64,000 nt of DNA from NCBI GenBank assembly GCA_949130495.1, contig CASBWL010000040.1, positions 2,594,674-2,658,673 on the forward strand, read 5' to 3'. Positions within the stretch are counted from its first letter, which is position 1; the number at the start of each line of letters is the position of its first letter. Origin of the DNA: Sambucus nigra (lineage: Eukaryota > Streptophyta > Magnoliopsida > Dipsacales > Adoxaceae). The notes beneath the pieces were generated by a model. It had not been told where the DNA came from. It made no database searches and worked only from the letters and a program-made list of their open reading frames with translations. The position numbers and the translations under genes were made by a program. Below are positions 11,677 to 23,445 of the stretch, piece after piece.

Positions 11677-13480
11677 TTAGTATGAGTCACTTTTTTGGAA
11701 TAACCTTGCTTTAGTCGGAGGCCTCCTTAGGCAGGTCCATGGAATCATCCTCTTCTTCTTCCTCCAAGTTGTGAGGGGATCCAGGAGCATATTGGGAAGA
11801 TATATCGAACTCAGTAAGAACCCCCCAACCTTTGCTAAGGATTCATCACATCCATTCTTAAAAAAGTCCTTTTGGTTGAAGCTCAGTTGCTTATAGGCAC
11901 TAACAAAGGCCTTATCCCAACCTTTGTCAAAGGCAATTTTGTTGGCATCCACGCTGTAGACAAGGAGTGGGAAGACACTCTTGTTTGCCTTCCCCAACTC
12001 CTCCACATTGGTATTCAGAGTAGGGACCTCAATTTCCTTTGACTTCATGATATCCTCATACTCTAGGGCCTTAGCCAACATCTAGATCCTTCTATACCCC
12101 ATCCAAGGCCTTCCCCAGGTTATCCATATTTTTTTTCTGGTTAGACCTCTGATCAAGCAAGTTAAGAACTATAAATCAAGGAAACTAAAAATTGAGCTAG
12201 ACCAAGGGAAGTCAAAATAACAAAAAACAAGTGAATTAATTCAACACTTATAAGAGAAATAGCTTAGGTGATGTGCATGGCCAATTTATCCCAGGATAAG
12301 CTAGTGACCAAAGATTAGTCATCGGGAAGATAAGCCAAATTTAGCTTCTTTGCCACTGACCCTTCAATTGGGGCATTCCCTTTATTATTGGGCCATCAAC
12401 TAACTTTTGGGTCGGTGGTTGGATATCAAGGTTAGTGTTCGCCTTGATTTTCTTGGTAGTATGGGTATGCATCTTATCGATAGAATATCATATGACCATT
12501 GGGTCCCCAACCACCTTTTTCTTTGATGGATAAGTAGTCGATGAAGTTGGACTAAGTCATCCCCCATCACATTATGGATATTTCTCTTTGGCATCATTTC
12601 ATGTTCATAAAATATGGGGGTAACTGTTCGGATGGTGGAGATATCAACAAACTCAAAAGAGTATGAAGTGCTGGTTGTTGCTCGTGCTAGGAAAAGCCTT
12701 CTGGGATCTCCTATTCTCAATCCATGGGGTGAGCAATAAATAAAGTTCTGGTGAAAGTATAAGATGGTGGTGGGAGCAAAGCCGACCTGAGATGATCGAC
12801 ACCTCATAAATGTTATTTGAGTAACCAAATCTTTTTATAATCAACGAAGTCGACGTCTTTAGGTTTAGGATCTTTCTTCTTGCTGTGATTTTCACATGGA
12901 AAGATCAAAACATCAAAATAAGTAAAAAGCAGAGAAATAAGAGAAAACTCAATTAAGGAAAGCCATTACAAAGCAGACTAGTTCTATTTCATAACCACCA
13001 TTGGGTCACCTAGGTCCCTTGTATATCTCACCACCCTTTAGAATGGTCAAGTGTTCCCAGTCCTTGACAAAAAATCTATGGGACTAGTATTCCTTGTTGG
13101 AGTCCAAAAAATTAACCATCAGGTCCCTCTTGGACTTTCTTGCCATCAAGTAATAAAAATCTTTATTAGACCTCATCTACATAAGGTATTAGCGAATCTC
13201 AATGATCCCAAATTAGGTCCCATAGAGCTTGTTGATCCCGTTCATACCATTTACGATTCTCTAAGTATTGGGAGAACTTTGGGCAGGGACAACATAAAAA
13301 AATTGACAAAACTCAAGAAACAGTCGATTGGGAAGGAATGTGACTCCGGCTTTAGAAATAAATTGGAAGAAAATCCAATGTCCTCCGTCAATATTTTAAT
13401 AATCCATGGGACCTTCCTATAACCCAACTGTAACCTGGGAAGGGATGTAACAAAATCTAAAGGCCTCTATCGTATTCTCA
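11677..13480 (-). pseudogene. Tat1 antisense accessory ORF (Transposase_28-like)
   Basis: The frame runs opposite to gag-pol. Its N-terminal part (minus strand, 13480-13180) reads, with interruptions, GGHWIFFQFISKAGVTF, FYVVPAQSSPN and RIVNGMNGINKLYGTYLG, resembling the plant family called putative gypsy-type transposon (Pfam Transposase_28). A middle piece near 13110-13050 (FFVKDWEHL) has a counterpart in Tat2 at about 32880-32930. The C-terminal part (12081-11677) has a helical EYEDIMKSKEIE start, then KGWDKAFVSAYKQL and FKNGCDESLAK, aligning with EGFNKAYDD and FKKGQDQALK of Tat2. Antisense ORFs of this kind are known from Retand/Ogre elements; their role is unsettled. Stops and frameshifts make this copy dead. 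The frames at 12400-12895 lie in its weakly conserved middle. Confidence 0.6.
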
Positions 13481-13566
13481 ATAATTTTGTGAACCATCTT
13501 TATATATATATATATATATATATACAAACTATGGAGGTGAAAACTAACTCTGGTGCTCTTTAACTT

Positions 13567-13577
13567 AAAGTTGAAAG
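13567..13577 (+). promoter_or_regulatory. Tat1 polypurine tract
   Basis: AAAGTTGAAAG directly before TGTTGGATAATT. The paralogue at 26228-26238 reads AAAGAGGAAAG, a proper polypurine tract, so this one has drifted at two bases. It marks the start of the plus-strand 3' LTR. Confidence 0.55.
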
Positions 13578-15353
13578 TGTTGGATAATTAACAGAACTGA
13601 CACTAAGGAGAGTATTAGTGGGTTGGAACAGTTTCCGAGACAAAACTCATCGTCAACTGGCACACCCCCAAATGATGGTTTAAGTACACAACCGCTATGT
13701 GGGTTAACGATTGCATATCTACCAGCGTGCCCTTAAAATTTTTAGTGAATATTACTGAAGTTCCACCTATAAGATTATCCAAGAAAATTTATACACAAGT
13801 ATGAATTATATCCTTCAACCATGGCATTTAAGGACGTCCAAATGATGTCAACAATCACTACTGATCATATTAAAATAGCAAGCAAACCCCTGCACCCACG
13901 TCCAACTGCAAAGTTTGGGGTGCGTCTCAACCACATATGAGGAGATGATACGTGTCCATTGACCTATCAAAGATCTTAAGAAAAACGGATAAAGACTATT
14001 GATACCGACCTATCAAAAATCTAAATCTCAAAAGTAAATATAGTTGATCAATTTGGATGGATATATAAGGTGAAGATTCTTACATGACTCAACATGTTTT
14101 CCCTATCACTATAAACTAAGTGTAAACCCGTGGGATGCGCGGGCTACACTATTGTGATAGTCATTTTCTCACAAAAATCACTCTTATACATTAGCAAATG
14201 GTGATATTGATTGTGTTTCGTAAAAAGGAAAAAAATCAGAAAAATTGTCGCCAATAGATTAATAACATATTAAATGTGAAAAATTCATTCCACATATTAT
14301 AATCAAGTCTTTCATATAACAGTAAATAATATTTGTACAAATTATGGAACTCCCATTAGAAAAATGATATGAGAATTGTCTTTTCCAAATAATAGTAAGA
14401 ATGCATGAATGCAAGAGGGAATACTAATAGTTTCATAAGAGGATAGCATAATGAGTGAGAAGAAATAGAATCTTCAATGCACTCGATATATATGTTCTTT
14501 GCTTCCTCCATGCCTAAGTAACAAACACTATATCACCTTCATTTATGAAAACCATGAAATTTCTTATAAAGTTGTAGTTCGTTAAAATATCCCAAACACA
14601 GTAACATCAATCTAATAAAATCCAACAGGAGCAAAGAAAAAGTATCCCGCAAATGATAGATCTCAAAGCTAATAACAAACAAACATTGAAGCCTCTTCAA
14701 TACCATACAAATTTCAAACTGGGAGAAGAGAAGAATAAACCCACCACCAAATTTCAACCTCTTTAACATAAACAAATTAACTCGATAAATGACAATCTAA
14801 ATAGAAATAGAGCACCCAAAGATAACAATTAAGAAACCTTTGTTTCAGTTATGGAAACACATCAAACCACCAGATTTCTCTCAATTAACACATTATAAAA
14901 AACAGACATATTGAAACTCAAAACATCAACTCATCAAAACCTAGAATAGGTATCTCTCTCCATTGTTTAATACCCAATAACTACACTTTTTATCCACATA
15001 ACCGATTTTGAGTTGGATAATTTAAGTTTCACATTATTTAAAAACAAAATAGATTATAAAAAAGGCTAAATCAAACTATTTACTATAAGGAAATAGAGTT
15101 TTTTATAAAAACACGATTCATGTCCATCTCTACATTGTCCCTCGTCTAAACCCTAACACTCTTACCCATAAAATCCTCTCAATAAAGAGATATATTAGAA
15201 ACGTTTCTTTTCTAGACAAACACTTCACAATTTATTAAGATTCAATAACAGCAACATCCGAACTCTACACCCATGTTGTTACAGAAATGACTCCACCATA
15301 AACACTTGCATATCAAAATAAATCCAAAACCCCAAATACCCTAAACCCATTTC
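13578..15353 (+). mobile_element. Tat1 3' LTR (right edge uncertain)
   Basis: Starts TGTTGGATAATT after the polypurine tract. A TATATAAG box at 14062-14069, followed by TATAAAC near 14110, would suit an LTR promoter. The end of the LTR cannot be fixed: a GC-rich palindrome at 14116-14142 may mark a Helitron-type insertion, and the duplicated block continues to 15353 where the copia LTR begins. No CA end with an adjoining target duplication was found. Confidence 0.45.
14116..14142 (-). mobile_element. Helitron-like 3' terminus (candidate)
   Basis: Read on the minus strand: a GC-rich hairpin (CCCGCG, 5-base loop, CACGGG-type arm), then TTTACACTTAG. Plant Helitrons end in such a hairpin followed by CTRR, classically CTAGT; here the end reads CTTAG, one base off. 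The paralogue at 26776-26802 has the same layout. If real, the element body extends rightwards. A decayed LTR feature is the alternative. Confidence 0.35.
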
Positions 15354-17278
15354 TGAAGCACACTATATATTTGACTTACTTGAGTCTAATATATAGGAGC
15401 TTATTTAGTTTGGAAATATAGACAAAATTTGTGTATTCCCATGTGCCTCATTGCCTCTTCATGATCTCAAAGATATCTACATCAACAAGGAATATGGTCC
15501 TAAAAATAGAAAACCAACATCACTGCACACTCTAGGATTGTATTTATCATATTTTACTACATATATGATGTGGGTGTGTTGATATAAGCTTAAAGGAATT
15601 TTTTACATTTTGTAATGATTTTCTAGGAATTTTTAAACATATAAAAACCATTTTATAAAATTACTTTTAAGGTTTTTTAAATGTTGGGGCCTAAATTTGA
15701 ATATTCAAAAATTCCTAAAAATTGCCTTGGGTAGAAATCAAAAGTGCTAGATAATATTGGGGTAGAAAATAGGATTATCTATAATTCAAAAACACGCATT
15801 TCTTATCTCATTTGAGATAATAAATGTGTTGCACAGTTAGCGGTTGGATTTGTGTTTCTTTTCACTCACATAATTAATATCCAATCTAGAGCGCTCGATC
15901 AATATAATCTATAGCCTGCATGTTCTCTAGATAAATCCATGTGCTGATAATAAGAACCAATGAGAATGATTTTAAAAGCGGTGCAATTATAGCCCTTGAT
16001 TTTGGTCTTTGAACAGCCAATTAAATCACAACCCTTTATTTGTGATAGGGTTCCAGATCCTTCTCCTCTTACTACAAATAAGAACCTTCGTTCATACATT
16101 TCCAATCTTTGGGAGACCTTAGGTCTAAGAGAAAAAATAAAGAGAGAGAGAAGAGAGAGAAAATAAAATCGAGAGAAATTTCTAAAAACAAACAAAACTC
16201 TTGCAAAAAAAATTCAAAAAATATATTTAAGGGTTTGAGTGTTTGAGGGTTTTCTAGTTTGTTCTTTTACAACACCTCTCTTGTTTTAATCAATTTTCTA
16301 ACACCATCACTAAGAGTTAGATCTCATTTCTATTTGTAGAAATTTGAAGATCTAATTCAAAAAGTGATATAGTCACTTAGTGTGTTAAGATTTGATTTGA
16401 TTAGTTTAGAAATCATAATCTCTTGTTGGATCTGTTCTAAAAAAATTTGTATATCATTTATATCCAACAAATCTTTTTTGTGTTTTACTAAAATGAAATA
16501 AGTTTTTGTATGTTCAGATCTGAGTTTTTCAGTTTGAAAAACTTGTGTATAAATAAGATTCTACGGATCTTTCTTTTTAAAAGATTCTTGAGAAAATAGA
16601 TTAGAAATATTAAGTTTCAATAACAAACAATCATTTTAGTAGTGTGAAATATCGCATTTCATATTTAGAAAAATCTTGTACTTTTTAGGTTCTTGATTGT
16701 ATAAGTGTGTGTGAGTACGTGCATGTGTTAGGCACTTTGCTCACAACACTTTCACACAATAACACTTAAATAGTGTGTTGGTTGAGAGATTTATACCACT
16801 TTGAGTCGACGTAAAGAAGGACCTAAGGTGGGAAGCTAAAGAACGTTAAAGGCCTCAATAAGAGCCTTAAAGATGTTGGAGTTACCTAACGGAGCTGGTA
16901 TATCTTCTAAACATAGAATATGTCTGCTTTGTGTGTTTAATACGTTAAATTCTTGTAACCTAAACTCTATTCTAGTGGATTTTTGTTTGGAGGTGTAGAG
17001 ACCTCCGTGGATGTTTCCCCAATTAGGTGGGGTTTTATCACGTTAAAAACACTCTTGCATTGTGTGCTTTTTGTTTCTTCATTTCTACTACTTCAGAAGA
17101 TAGACTTAGTTATTGGGATTTTAAAACCTGATTTCAAGTAACTGAAATATCTCGTTCATAATAATCAAACACATCTTGTGTTCTTTTATTGTTTTAGATA
17201 GAGTTTCCTCAAGAAAACAATTCGAATCTTACTTAAATGATTTAAATCTTGTTAAACAAATTATTAAGAGTATTTTCA
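15354..17278 (+). mobile_element. 5' LTR of SIRE/Maximus-like copia element (left edge uncertain)
   Basis: The right end is firm: TTTTCA at 17278, followed two bases later by a TGGTATCAGAGC primer site. The left end is either TGAAGCAC at 15354-15355, exactly where the flanking repeat homology ends, or TGTTGATATAAGC at 15577. A segment near 17000 (CTCCGTGGATG, then GGTGGGGTTTTATCACG) is typical of U5 in plant copia LTRs. The matching 3' LTR is absent. The minus-strand frame at 15899-16195 is a chance frame inside the LTR. Confidence 0.65.
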
Positions 17279-17280
17279 AT

Positions 17281-17292
17281 TGGTATCAGAGC
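17281..17292 (+). promoter_or_regulatory. SIRE primer-binding site
   Basis: TGGTATCAGAGC, a perfect match to the plant copia initiator-Met tRNA primer site, two bases after the LTR end. Confidence 0.9.
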
Positions 17293-17361
17293 AGTGTACT
17301 TTATTTTCAACACTTTCTAAGATCATGTGTTTTTTAAAATTGTTTTCAAAAATAAATAACT

Positions 17362-18618
17362 ATGGACGATAAATTTGAGAGAGTGGAAAACTGGTCCATG
17401 CCTCCCCTCTTCGATGGGACTAATTTTCCTTACTAGATAGTAAGGGTGATAGCCTTCATCCAAGGGACATTGGGAGATGATGTCCAGGATGTTATTGAAA
17501 ATGGATATATACACCCAACTAAGTCTGTTGCAGAGGGTAGTACCATAAGAATTAAAAAAATCCTAAGCGAGTTCACTAAAGAAGAAAAAGCTACCTTTCT
17601 GAGTAACAATAAAGGAAAGAATGCTATATTTATGTCAGTGAATGAACATAAATTAAAAATAATGATATTTGTTCTACCTCCAAGGAAGCCTGGGACACGC
17701 TAGTCACTGCCCATGAAGGTGACACGCGTGTTAAGGCTACCAAGACCCAAATTTTGATACAACATTATAACACTTTGTTAATGGCTAAGTCTGAAACATT
17801 TAACGAATTTTACATAAGATTGACTGATATTGTTACAAAACTTCATGCCAATGGTATTATGTATGATAGAAGAGAGATTGTATCTAAAATTCTAAGATCA
17901 CTTCCACCTAAACTTGAGAAACAATGCTTTGCAATTGAGGTGATGGACGATCCTAACTTGACTCCGGAACTCCTCAGTAGCAAGCTTCAAACTGTGGAAA
18001 TGGAATTATATTTTAAGAAACATCTCTCAAACAATCAAAAGAACCATACCAGTCCTAATGTTGTCTTTTAATACAAAGTGACTAAACCACAGTTTGTTAC
18101 CCCTAATATTGACTTAGACTCTGATGAGGAGTGTGACTTAGATAATTTGGATAATCAAATTGCCCTAATGTCTAAACCCTTTAAAAATATTTTGAAGTTT
18201 AGAAACAATGTTGCTTCTAAACAAGGGAAACATGTTTACTCAAATTTCTCTAATAACAAACCTCATGAGAAAAAAAGAAGATAGAAATCATACTGAGAAC
18301 AACAATAGACCTGACAAGGACCCTAAGAAGTTGGAATGCTTTAGATGTGGAAAATTAGGACATTTTTACAGTAATTGTAAGGTTAAATTGAAAAACAACC
18401 ACAACAAGGCTAATATTTGTAAGAATTGGGATGATTCAAGCGATTCTAATGAAGATGAGCCTGAATCATCAAATATCTTTAACCCCTGCATGTCCTTTTT
18501 TGCTAAGATTATATATGCTGATGATATGCATGCAAATCATGCTGAACTTGATGTTGAATTGCCTAATCCTGATATGTCTTGTGATGATTTTCTTACTGGC
18601 TTATCTGCTTTATGCTAG
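17362..18618 (+). pseudogene. SIRE-like copia gag
   Basis: Starts at ATG 17362 (MDDKFERVENWSMPPLFDG) and is stopped early by TAG at about 17435. It resumes through GTLGDDVQDVIENGYI (17446-17703), then in another frame FNEFYIRLTDIVTKLHANG, RSLPPKLEKQ and LTPELLSSKLQTVEMEL (17754-18071), then 18078-18284 with the acidic DLDSDEECDLDNLDNQ stretch, and finally a zinc knuckle CFRCGKLGHFYSNC at 18337-18378 (C-x2-C-x4-H-x4-C, intact). The long acidic gag with a knuckle after an EECDLD-type stretch fits the SIRE/Maximus group. It would form virus-like particles and bind RNA. At least three frame breaks make it a pseudogene. The overlapping frame at 18431-18628 is a shadow. Confidence 0.8.
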
Positions 18619-19853
18619 ATTCTGTTAATGTTGTTGATATTGTTAATAGTTCATCAATGGGGTGTGAGTCAAAGGGAATATTTGAATGACGAATTGAATG
18701 TGTGCGTGAGTCCTAAAATGAAGCATTAGGGGACAATCCACACACTACACGTAGTGACTCCGATAATGACGACCTCCAAAATATTCACATATTCTACACC
18801 AAAACTCTTAGGAAGACCACTAAACTTGAAAAAAATGTCAAGGACCTTACTAACAAAATAGAATCCCTAAGTCTTATGGTAAAACAGAGTGCTGACGATT
18901 ACACCACTTAGTGTCTAGCACATGAAAATAAAACTACGTCTTTTATTAAAAAAATCAAAAATCTTTCAGAGTCCAATGAGATTTTGGAAAATAAATATAA
19001 AGCCACTTTTCTAGAATTTGAGCAATCTAAAGAGAACGTCTCAACAATCTTCAAAAAATTCTCTAAATTTGAATATAATGCTAACTGTTTTGAAGATAGT
19101 GTAGCGTCAAGTAAAACCAATTTTGATCATAAAACGGGAATAGGATTTGAACAAACCTAAGGCACCAAATAAACCTTATCAAAATGTGAAATTTTTACCT
19201 GGTGGAATAAGACCTGAAGAACTATGTCCAGATATTCAAGCATCGAAAAATGACTTTGATAAAAAATAGAAAGGATCACACATTGTCATGGGAAATAGTT
19301 CTAAGACAAATATTAAGCCTAAGGCTAAATATGTCTGCCCCATATAAGACAAGGAGATCCTTTGTAGCAATCTATTGCAGTTAGACATAAAGACAAAGTC
19401 CAACAAATGGACAAGCCTATTTTCAAAGATTTTTAAAATCTTAAGAAACCATATCGCCGTCTATACTGTTCTTATTGTGATGTTTATAGACACTACCTTG
19501 AAGAATTTTTCCAAAAACGTCTAAATAACCTCGACTTTAATTCACCAGTTTATAAACAATTTAAATATTATAGACAAAACAGAAATAACTATGTCCTTCC
19601 TAGGTAGCCCGAAAAGAACATTAACTAGAGAAATAGGAATAAACGATCTAATTCTAAAAAGAAGTCCAAGAGAAAGAGTTCCAGATTCATGACTAAACCA
19701 AATTCTCACAAACCCTTCAAAACTTAAGCAAATGCGAACAAAACTTTTGAAAAATAAGCTAATGCTCACGAATTTTTTAAGATTCAAGCAAATGCGCATA
19801 AACATTTTAAAATAAGAGCAATTTGAGTTAGAAAAGATGATCTAATACACCAG
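18619..19853 (+). pseudogene. SIRE gag C-terminal coiled coil and second zinc-knuckle remnant
   Basis: No long open frame, but pieces are readable. Near 18800-19130 lie KLEKNVKDLTNKIESL and KIKNLSESNEILENKY, heptad-like coiled-coil segments normal for long SIRE gags. Near 19455-19520 comes CSYCDVYRHYLEEFF, which looks like the second knuckle with its last Cys changed to Phe. Stops are frequent. The minus-strand frames here (18908-19120, 19542-19805) are shadows of AAA/TTT-rich coding. Confidence 0.6.
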
Positions 19854-20475
19854 ATGAATTGTAACATTGTGATTAGCAGTTTAAAAGATGAAAACACTAC
19901 TTCTGGAGGGTATTTAGACTATGGTTATTCCAAACATATGACCGAAGATGATACTAAACTAACCGATAAAATTGACTTCTTACGAGGAAAATTTTTGTTT
20001 AGAGATGGAGTATCAGCTCAGATCATAGGTAAAGGGACACTCCAAGAAAAAGGACTACCTATTATCAAAGTCGTCCTTTTAGTAAAAGGCCTGAAAGCTA
20101 ACTTGTTAAGTATATCGCAATTTTACGACTCCAACCACATAGTCACATTCTCAAAAATAAACTGTAAGATTTTAAGCGAAAATGGATACTGCATTATTAC
20201 AGGTCTCAAAACTCCTAATAACTGTTACACAATAAATCCAGGTACTAAGATTTGTAATATATCCAGGATGGAAGATAATGAAATCTGGCACAATAGGTTC
20301 GGTCACATAAATTACGACAACCTTGGCAAATTAAGCTCCCAAGAAATAGTTATAGGTCTGCCCAAAATAAAATCTATTTTAAACGTTGTTTGTCGGCCCT
20401 GCCAAGAAGGAAATATAGTTAAAACTGCTCATAATAAAGTTAAAGACACTTTAACAAAAAAAACTCTAGAGCTTA
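19854..20475 (+). pseudogene. SIRE protease, pre-integrase and integrase N-terminus
   Basis: One open frame to the insertion point. Protease: YLDYGYSKHMTED at residues about 21-33, where functional copia proteases have DSG, so the active-site Ser is Tyr; then LKANLLSISQFYD near residue 82. The pre-integrase zinc-binding segment follows: WHNRFGHINYDNL (two His) and CRPCQEGNIVKTAH (CxxC), all ligands kept. The frame ends at TLEL, where integrase homology is cut by a 2.97-kb LTR and resumes at 23451. Confidence 0.85.
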
Positions 20476-23445
20476 TGTAATACCCCAAATTTTTATGACT
20501 TTAAATAATTATAGACGTTAATCCGGATTTAAATTAATATTTACTAGCGTGACGTGAGTTGCTAATTATTGATGGGAATTATGTTGATTATTGGTTGGTG
20601 AGTAAAGTAAAAATGTGATATGAAGTTTTTAAAAATTATCATGAGTGAATAATACGACGGTTATAGAAATTAAGTCGGGACGGACGTGTCAGTCGTGTTG
20701 AGACTGATTTAATGAAATAAAGAGTAAATTAATTTCAAGTCACCCGTATGGTCATTTCGAGTGTGCCAATGTGTTCAGATGGGTCAAGATAGTTAGAAAA
20801 GTGTACCTAGGGGTTGAGTTTGTATCTCGGGACTATTTTAGGCCTAACCGGCAACCCTGGAGGGCATTTTGGTAATTTTCATTTTAGGACCTTAATTAAT
20901 TACGAAATTATTAAGGCTATATCAGATGGTGTGTCGAGGAAGTTAGGGTTATCAGAATCAAAAAGTGAGGGAAGCCATAGGAAGAAGAAGGAAAGAGCTT
21001 TCCAGGGTGTTTAAGGCCAAGAACCACCCATTTTGCAGCTCCACCACCACGATGGCAGAGATCGGAAGAAGATGATCATTCCTAAACCACTCAAATTCAT
21101 CGGATCAAACCTGCAACTTTAAGGCAAGTATCTATCTTGATAATCGTGTGTTGATAGAACATCCATGTTAGAATAGGAGAAATAATTATAAGTTTTTATG
21201 GATATTTAATGTAATTGGAAGACTAGAATTCACATGTTTGAATAGAAACCATGTTAGGTTGATATCCTTATTACATGTAGAATATTTATCACGAATTTTA
21301 ATGATTCTTAGAGGAAGAAATCTAGAATATTATGTGGTTCTTGAAATAATATGGTAAACTATGGTTTGAGACAAATTCATGAATTTTACCCATTTAATGA
21401 TGATTCCTTAAGAATTTAATCAAGAGTTTACGTTAGAAATAGTACAGGCCTGTTACTATAATGTTTGTGATATTTGGTTGGGAGTTTGGGTTGAATTAAT
21501 AGAGGTTTTGAGGGTAAACTTTAGTGAAACCCGTAGGCAAAGACTTACAGAAACTGGGCTAATATCTGATCGATCGATTGATCGACTCAACAATGTCGAT
21601 CGATTAACTGGTTCGATCGATCGACTATTCCCATCGATCGATCGAATCCTCCTGGAAATTAAAACTTATTTCCTTTTAAATGTTTAATCCAACCCCAATT
21701 TACAATAACCTTTAGACATAATTTAAATACCATGATGGGACTTGGTAAGGACTAGTAGGGTTGTGGGTAAGGTTCGGGTAGTGCGATTTTATATGAGATT
21801 TAATCGTGGGGTCATGAGGATATAAAATGGGTTATGATCGTGTGTGTGATAAATTAAACGTTGTGCAAGTTAATGATGACTTAGGATAGTAGGATATAGA
21901 TAGTAAATCTAGTAGTATTATACATATCAAAATGATACACTTCGAGGGACGAGAAGTACTTGGGAACTTGCGGTAAATGACAATATAAAAGGATGAACTA
22001 ATTATACGTACGATTCGGTTGTTACGTGCCATCTATGGTTAGAATATGTTATGGGTCGTGGGTGTACCTATCTGAATAATGTAAATATATATATGAATGT
22101 ATGTATTCATATTTTATGAATATCTATGCTTAATCATACCCGCGCTACTTGCTATCACGGAGGTTTTCGCGCCTAGACAGTCTTATTTTGATGTGACCTT
22201 TATGGGGAGTATGGACTTGTATCCTAGAATGTAGAACCTTGGTACATCCTATCTGTGAGTGGTAGATCAGATGGTCCTAAGAGACGTGAGGGTATGTGCT
22301 GACCTCTTTGTGACTTGGAACCATGATTCGCCTCCAATTTATGTGTTTTGTGTTAATAAAGTTCAGGGGTGATCCGAACTAATATTTCTTTAATTTGTAT
22401 GAGTGGTACATGCACTTGATAGCAGAGTATGCATGCACCATAATTTAGTATTGGGGTGACTTATTAGTATTTATATAGCAGAGTATATATTTATGATTTA
22501 TATATTGTGCTTATAAGTATATTAAATTAAATTATGATATTAAATAATTTAAGTGTTTGAGAACTTAAGACCGTATTGAGATGTATATAGCTGACTTGGT
22601 AAAATTAAGAAATTAATCATGTATAAATTATATTTATGCAATCACGTGAAAAAGGATTGACGAGTGGAGACTGAGTTTAAACTGGTTAACTGGGTTAGCA
22701 TTATCTAGAATAATTTAGTAGTACGTTAGGCATGCACACTATATGAGAGGTGAGAATTCCCAAGTGAGGACAATGCAACTAACATGTATGGAGTTTCTTC
22801 CAGTAAGCATTTTAAATACTTGTTAAAATGTTTTTAAACTATAACTATCGGGGTCTGACTCGTTTCTTGTCCATCTCTTCTTTCTCTTGTATATATATGT
22901 GTATTAACATGTGCCCAGCCACAAGGGCGTCAGACTTAGATCGCAGGACAATTTGACGTGCAGCAGCTTGTGTGGGAGTTACAGGTCTTTTTATTTAAAC
23001 GACTTCACCCTTGTTATCTTATCTCTTCACTTAGTCCTGTTAGATAGGGAATGAGTTGCCCATTCTAAGTTTCTATTTAGTTCAGAGAGATATTGTACCT
23101 CTTTATTTTTCAGTACTAAGTTTTTTAGTTGGGATTATTTTAATTATTATATTGTCCTTAGATTTGAGATATTTTATTGAGAACGATTAATCTAGGATGT
23201 TTATTCCATTTGGATTGTTTGGTATTCATCATTATATTTATGTTCATTAAAATGGTGTATGTTTAATAATTCATATTGTTGGGAATTAATTCATAAAATT
23301 AAATATTTTGACACTTAGCTTAATTATTTATTAGGTGATAAATAAAGAAATTGTTTTTCGACAGTGAAGCTAAGAATGAACCGAATACTTTGCTTTAATT
23401 TAATAGAGAACTGATCACCGGTATTTAATTAGGCTGGGTGTCACA
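20476..23445 (+). mobile_element. 2.97-kb solo gypsy LTR inserted in SIRE integrase
   Basis: Begins TGTAATACCCC and ends GGGTGTCACA. Same family as the minus-strand LTR at 2110-4992. No primer site, polypurine tract or coding follows on either side; integrase coding sits directly at both ends, so this is a solo LTR, presumably left by LTR-LTR recombination. Flanking pentamers are GCTTA (20471-20475) and GTGTA (23446-23450), a plausible target duplication with two changes. Dropping one pentamer puts the two integrase halves in a single frame. Confidence 0.85.
21565..21650. repeat. GATCGATC-rich block in solo LTR
   Basis: Ten or so overlapping GATCGAT/ATCGATC motifs, for example GATCGATCGATTGATCGA at 21568. 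It lies where the sister LTR has its CG-rich palindromes. Confidence 0.75.

Larger units (their letters stand above)
4993..15353 (+). mobile_element. Tat1: decayed Tat-type Ty3/gypsy element, 5' truncated
   Basis: Remnants occur in the order gag (5370-6340), protease tail (6850-7040), RT (7470-8180), RNase H (8200-8960), integrase (9480-10260), an antisense accessory ORF (13480-11677), a polypurine tract (13567-13577) and a 3' LTR from 13578. The RNase H-integrase order marks Ty3/gypsy. The gag and integrase C-terminal motifs, with an antisense ORF between integrase and the 3' LTR, fit the Tat (Ogre/Retand) group. The 5' LTR and leader are missing, cut off at 4993 by the left-edge gypsy LTR. 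Every coding block is broken by stops and frameshifts, and the RT active site is lost, so the copy is old and dead. Confidence 0.75.
13137..15353. repeat. Large direct repeat, copy X
   Basis: This block is matched along its length by 25706-28041 in the same orientation; by eye roughly 85-90% identical with small indels. It holds the start of the Tat1 accessory ORF, the polypurine tract, the 3' LTR start and a Helitron-like palindrome. Homology stops at the motif AAACCCATTTC in both copies. The two copies flank the SIRE-like element. Confidence 0.85.

Noticed and set aside
15899..16195. 98-codon minus-strand gene
   Set aside because: Lies inside the SIRE LTR; no domain and no counterpart.
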